Below, one piece after another: positions 60,653 to 64,000 of a stretch of DNA of 64,000 bases (position 1 is its first letter; every line of letters begins with the position of its first letter). Source of the DNA: Sphingomonas sp. PP-CC-1A-547 (GTDB lineage: Bacteria; Pseudomonadota; Alphaproteobacteria; Sphingomonadales; Sphingomonadaceae); the NCBI RefSeq assembly GCF_003610375.1, contig NZ_RAPZ01000015.1, forward strand, positions 124,001-188,000. The letters are read 5' to 3'. The position numbers were made by a program, and so were the translations under genes. The notes under the pieces were generated by a model, which worked only from the letters and a program-made list of their open reading frames with translations, searched no databases and was not told the DNA's origin.

Positions 60653-61641
60653 AGGACGCGGCGTTGGACGGCAACGAGTTCCCCGAAAAGCCCCTCGCGC
60701 AGACCCCCCTAGCGCAGGCCGCGGCCGATACCGCGCCACCGGCCGGCCCCACACAGGAAACGACACGCCGCCGCGGCACCGACTGGTGGGGCGAAGTGAA
60801 GGGCATCTTCTGGCTGATCCTGGTCGTGCTCGGCTTCCACAGCTTCATCGCCAAGCCCTTCTATATCCCCAGTGAATCGATGCTCCCGGGCTTGCGCATC
60901 GGCGACCGGCTGGTGGTGACCAAGTTCGCGTACGGTTGGTCGTTCGTGTCGCCGACGATCCCCAACCCGGTCGCGATCTTCAAGGGGCTAGTGCTGCGCC
61001 AGCAGGAGGACAGCTGGAGCGTATCGCTGCCGTTCACCCACGGCCGCCTGTTCGGCTCGCTGCCGACGCGCGGCGACGTGGTGATCGTGACGCCGCCGGG
61101 GACGCATAACGACTATATCAAGCGCGTCATCGGTCTGCCCGGGGACAAGCTCGCCGTGCGCGGCGGGGTCGTGTTCCTCAACGGCGTGGCGGTGAGGCGT
61201 GGTCCGCTCCACGACACGCTGATCCCGGTCGATACCAATAGCCCGTGCAACGAGATCGACTATCCCGGCGCGCGTGAGACGCTGCCCGACGGTCGCGAGA
61301 TGTGCCGCCTGCCGACCTATACCGAGACGCTGCCCAACGGTCGCCGCTACGAGACGATCGATCTGGAATCGGACAGCCAGGGCGACAATTTCGCGGAGAT
61401 CACGATTCCCGCGAACCACGTCTTCCTGATGGGCGACAACCGCGATCGCTCGGCCGACAGCCGGTTCGCGCTGAGCCAGCTCGGTCTCGGCGGACCGGTG
61501 CCGTACGAGAATCTCGGCGGCCGTGCGGAGTTCATCACCTTCAGCCTCGACGGCGATGCGACGTTCAATCCGCTGAGTTGGTGGAGTTCGCTGCGCCCGG
61601 ATCGCGCGGGCACCTCGTTGCATCCCGCCAAGGTGAACTGA
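60649..61641 (+). CDS. lepB: Signal peptidase I
   Basis: The 330-residue S26 peptidase has a long cytoplasmic N-terminus (1-50), one transmembrane helix (about 52-70) and a periplasmic catalytic domain with Ser77 (PSESMLPG) and Lys158 ([14 protein letters not shown]); [11 protein letters not shown] is the third box. It removes signal peptides from exported proteins, such as the peptidases in this window. A 50-residue insert with Cys pair ([16 protein letters not shown]) lies between the boxes. The ATG at 60649 overlaps the acpS stop. Confidence 0.96.
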   Translation: MKDAALDGNEFPEKPLAQTPLAQAAADTAPPAGPTQETTRRRGTDWWGEVKGIFWLILVVLGFHSFIAKPFYIPSESMLPGLRIGDRLVVTKFAYGWSFVSPTIPNPVAIFKGLVLRQQEDSWSVSLPFTHGRLFGSLPTRGDVVIVTPPGTHNDYIKRVIGLPGDKLAVRGGVVFLNGVAVRRGPLHDTLIPVDTNSPCNEIDYPGARETLPDGREMCRLPTYTETLPNGRRYETIDLESDSQGDNFAEITIPANHVFLMGDNRDRSADSRFALSQLGLGGPVPYENLGGRAEFITFSLDGDATFNPLSWWSSLRPDRAGTSLHPAKVN

Positions 61642-61642
61642 G

Positions 61643-62719
61643 ATGGCCGAGACCAAAACCGTCGACGAGCTCAGCCCGGTCGAGATGCGCGATCCGTTCC
61701 TGCGCAAGGAACTGAAGCGCGCGGCGATCTGGCTCGGGCTCGCCTGCGTGATCGCGCTGCTGATCGTGCTGGTTCAGCCGTTGCTAATCATCTTTGCGGG
61801 CGTGGTGTTCGCGGCACTGCTCGATGGCGGTGTGCGGTTGCTCGGGCGGGTGCTGCCGATCGGGCGTGGCTGGCGGTTGCTGATCGTCGTGCTGCTGACC
61901 TTCGCGTTCCTGGTGGGCACGTTCATTTTGACCGGCGTTCAGGTCACCGAGCAGGTGACGCAGTTGCGGTCGACCCTGGAATCGCAGGCCAATCGCTTCA
62001 CCGGCTATCTGACCTCGCAGGGGCTGATGCCGGGTGCGTCGGACGTCAACGGGATCGTCAAGCAGGCGCTCGGCTCGGTCGGGCGCGTGACGTCGTGGGT
62101 GGGCAGCGCGATCGGCGCGATCACCAGCATGTTCATGATCCTGATCCTCGGATTGTTCATCGCGATGGACCCGGGGACGTACTCGCGCGGGCTCCAGTGG
62201 ATAGTGCCACTCGATCTCCGCCCCGAGTTCGCCAGGACTTTGGTCAAGATGGGCGCGACGTTGCGGCGGCTGCTCGCCGGACGGTTGCTCGGGATGGCGG
62301 TCGAGGGTGTCGCGAGCGGCATCGCCTTGGCGGTCGGCGGCGTGCCGATGGCGATGCTGCTCGGCATCATCGCGGGGATCTTGGCGTTCATTCCGAACGT
62401 CGGCGCGATCGTGACCGGCGTGCTGATGGTCGCGGTCGGGTTCAGCGCGGGCGTCGATACGGGGTATTGGGCGATCGGCACGTATCTCGTGGTGCAGACG
62501 ATCGACGGGTATGTGATTGTGCCGATGGTGGCGAAGCGGACTGTGGATCTGCCGCCGGCGTTGACGTTAGGCGCACAGATCCTGGCGAGCGCGCTGTTCG
62601 GGATTTTGGGGCTGGCGCTGGCCGATCCGATGACCGCGATGTTGAAGACCGCGCTGGAGCGACGGTCCGAGCGGGAAGAGGAAAAGGCGGAGGCGTGTGA
62701 GGGTGTGGCTACGGCCTGA
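61643..62719 (+). CDS. AI-2E family transporter (PerM/YdiK type)
   Basis: The 358-residue inner membrane protein has about seven to eight helices in the UPF0118/AI-2E exporter pattern: paired N-terminal helices, a coiled-coil periplasmic part (VTEQVTQLRSTLESQANRF), and the conserved GIIAGILAFIPNVGAIVTG near residue 245. Substrates are not settled for most members. It follows lepB after 1 nt, so it is in the same operon. The C-terminus is acidic/basic (RRSEREEEKAEACEG). Confidence 0.9.
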   Translation: MAETKTVDELSPVEMRDPFLRKELKRAAIWLGLACVIALLIVLVQPLLIIFAGVVFAALLDGGVRLLGRVLPIGRGWRLLIVVLLTFAFLVGTFILTGVQVTEQVTQLRSTLESQANRFTGYLTSQGLMPGASDVNGIVKQALGSVGRVTSWVGSAIGAITSMFMILILGLFIAMDPGTYSRGLQWIVPLDLRPEFARTLVKMGATLRRLLAGRLLGMAVEGVASGIALAVGGVPMAMLLGIIAGILAFIPNVGAIVTGVLMVAVGFSAGVDTGYWAIGTYLVVQTIDGYVIVPMVAKRTVDLPPALTLGAQILASALFGILGLALADPMTAMLKTALERRSEREEEKAEACEGVATA

Positions 62720-62765
62720 TCTGATTTGGCGCCGCCTCTCACGTAATGCGGGTTCAAGCTCACCA

Positions 62766-62844
62766 CCCGTCATCCCCGCGGACGCGGGGACCCATATCCT
62801 CCGAGGTTTGCCAGTATGGGTCCCCGCGTCCGCGGGGATGACGG
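62766..62844. repeat. Intergenic palindromic repeat, CCGTCATCCCCGCGGACGCG family, very well preserved
   Basis: Arms 62766-62797 and 62814-62844 share 30 identical inverted nucleotides around a short loop. It lies between the convergent AI-2E transporter and GT4 genes. It resembles the 22903 element (CGTCATTCCCGCG) but is a distinct subfamily. Confidence 0.9.
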
Positions 62845-62895
62845 AAGGTGGGGGCGGAAACCGACAATGGGTCGGGGACAAGAAAGGCTAGGACG

Positions 62896-63960
62896 CTAGC
62901 ACCTTACCAATCGGTCGAAGATCGCGAGGTAGCGGTCAGCCGAATCCGCACCGGGTTGCGGGACCGGCTCCGGCCGTTGCCCAGATGGCGTGAGCCATGC
63001 GTCCAACGCTGCAACCAGTGCCGCCGCATCGTCCCGCGCGACGATCGTCCCGCGCTCGGGACGATCGATGATCTCTGCGACCGCCGTGCTCGAATCCGTG
63101 GAGATCACCGGCGTGCCGACCGACAGCGCCTCGCGCAACACGCCGGGTACGCCTTCATAGTCCGAGGTCAGCACGACCACTTCCGTGCGGGCCATGATCG
63201 GCAGCGGGTCGCTGCTGTGGCCCAGCAGACGGACGCGGTCTCCCAAACCCAGCGCGCGGATCTGCGTTTCGATCGCGCCGCGCTCGTCGCCTTCGCCGAG
63301 GATGATCAGCGGGATGCTCTGGTCCGCGAGGCGCGGCAGCGCAGCGATCAGGCGGTCCCAGCGTTTCTGCGGTTCGAGCCGGCCGACGCCGAGAAGGAAG
63401 CGCGCCGGCAGATCGGGCAGCGTGCCGGGGATGGGCACCGCCGGCGGGTTCGGGATGACGCTCGTCCGCCCAGTCATTCGGGTCGCCAACGCCGCCTCGT
63501 CCGCGGTCGCCAGCGTCATCGCGACGAGGTGATCGAGGAACCCGCCATGGCGCGCTAGCCAGATCTGGTGCGCGGCGTGCATCAGGCGGCCGTGATCGGC
63601 GCGTGCGGGGGCGTTGGACATCTTGGCGACGATCGGCGGGCACGTCCTGCCGAGTCGCAGCCGGGTCCATGCCGCGATGCCGGAGTAGAAGTTGCCAGGG
63701 CAGAATATGATGTCCGGCGCGAGACGTCGCACGACATTCGGGAGCGCGAGCAACCGCGACGGCGTGACGATCTCCAGACCTTCCGGGAGTTCCGCCGCCA
63801 GCGGCCCGGAAATATCCTCGATCGCCAGCGTCACGCGCCGGCCCGCCGCGAGCCAGCCGCGTGCGAGGCGCAGTTGCGCGCGCTCGACCCCCCCGCCGCG
63901 CAGATCCTCGGCATAGGTCAGGATGTGCTGGGCGATCGGTGGCTTGCTCACGAGTGACAT
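62896..63960 (-). CDS. GT4 family glycosyltransferase
   Basis: The 354-residue GT-B fold enzyme has an N-terminal GGGVERAQLRLARGW and the C-terminal donor domain with LGVGRLEPQKRWDRLI, ILGEGDERGAIE and the E-x7-E motif region SDYEGVPGVLREALSVGTPVI. It transfers a sugar from a nucleotide donor, probably in surface polysaccharide or glycolipid synthesis; donor and acceptor are unknown. The ATG is at 63960, 40 nt from the window edge. It is convergent with the AI-2E transporter gene. Confidence 0.9.
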   Translation of the reverse strand: MSLVSKPPIAQHILTYAEDLRGGGVERAQLRLARGWLAAGRRVTLAIEDISGPLAAELPEGLEIVTPSRLLALPNVVRRLAPDIIFCPGNFYSGIAAWTRLRLGRTCPPIVAKMSNAPARADHGRLMHAAHQIWLARHGGFLDHLVAMTLATADEAALATRMTGRTSVIPNPPAVPIPGTLPDLPARFLLGVGRLEPQKRWDRLIAALPRLADQSIPLIILGEGDERGAIETQIRALGLGDRVRLLGHSSDPLPIMARTEVVVLTSDYEGVPGVLREALSVGTPVISTDSSTAVAEIIDRPERGTIVARDDAAALVAALDAWLTPSGQRPEPVPQPGADSADRYLAIFDRLVRC

Positions 63961-64000
63961 ATGGGGGTCATCATACTGCGCGATGGATAAAGCGGAGATC

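Noticed and set aside
8383..62844. Repeats considered as a CRISPR array
   Set aside because: The elements are dispersed one per gap, differ in sequence, and have no regular spacing, spacers or cas genes.
63983..64000. Possible start of a plus-strand gene at the right edge (ATG GAT AAA GCG)
   Set aside because: Only six codons are in the window and no Shine-Dalgarno sequence precedes it.

Overview
The window looks like chromosomal DNA of an alphaproteobacterium of the order Sphingomonadales, most likely Sphingomonas or a close relative. The reasons are high GC (about two thirds G+C where counted by hand), an alphaproteobacterial aa3 oxidase cluster (ctaC-ctaD-ctaB-small ORF-ctaG-ctaE-DUF983-SURF1), a MipZ division ATPase, 5-aminolevulinate synthase instead of the glutamyl-tRNA route, and intergenic palindromic repeats of the kind common in sphingomonads. 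Genus is inferred from memory of these families, not from a search. I found no tRNA, rRNA, CRISPR array, prophage or insertion sequence.

Layout. 1-11.5 kb: rpmB (cut by the left edge), tadA, pepN, an M28 peptidase, an SDR enzyme, a DMT exporter, a threonine aldolase, a class A PBP and a flavin reductase. 11.6-18.4 kb: an RND efflux operon (outer membrane factor, pump, adaptor) divergent from its likely TetR repressor, with a perfect 20-bp palindrome between them. 18.5-21.5 kb: a translationally coupled three-gene signalling operon (CHASE3 kinase, single-domain receiver, REC-HisKA_2 kinase). 21.5-29.8 kb: exonuclease, PH-domain protein, phosphomannomutase, membrane J-domain protein, mipZ, panC, Sel1-like protein and topA. 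29.8-30.5 kb: a GC-poor patch with a small orphan gene. 30.5-37.4 kb: dprA, plsY, murI, hemA, a Uma2 nuclease, and an ECF sigma factor with its RskA-type anti-sigma. 37.5-42.6 kb: rpiB-glyA-small ORF-nrdR, a GIY-YIG module fused to TrmJ, chorismate mutase and rpsD. 42.6-49.8 kb: S9 and M28 peptidases, agmatine deiminase, an rRNA-type methyltransferase and thrC. 49.9-58.5 kb: cytochrome oxidase genes. 58.7-64 kb: pyrE-pdxJ-acpS-lepB, an AI-2E family transporter and a GT4 glycosyltransferase.

The most unusual locus is 39.94-41.29 kb. A GIY-YIG nuclease reading frame lies between two arms of a roughly 50-bp inverted repeat. The left arm provides its Shine-Dalgarno sequence, and the right arm is read in frame as codons 92-109. 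Translation then continues through an acidic linker into a complete TrmJ-type tRNA methyltransferase. This suggests that a GIY-YIG/repeat module inserted between nrdR and trmJ and fused to the latter. It raises the possibility that GIY-YIG proteins are the mobility enzymes of this sphingomonad repeat family, much as RAYT proteins are for REP elements.

The rest is largely housekeeping. A second general feature is the density of intergenic palindromes: about 20 elements in at least six sequence families, and 7 of the 11 convergent gene junctions carry one.
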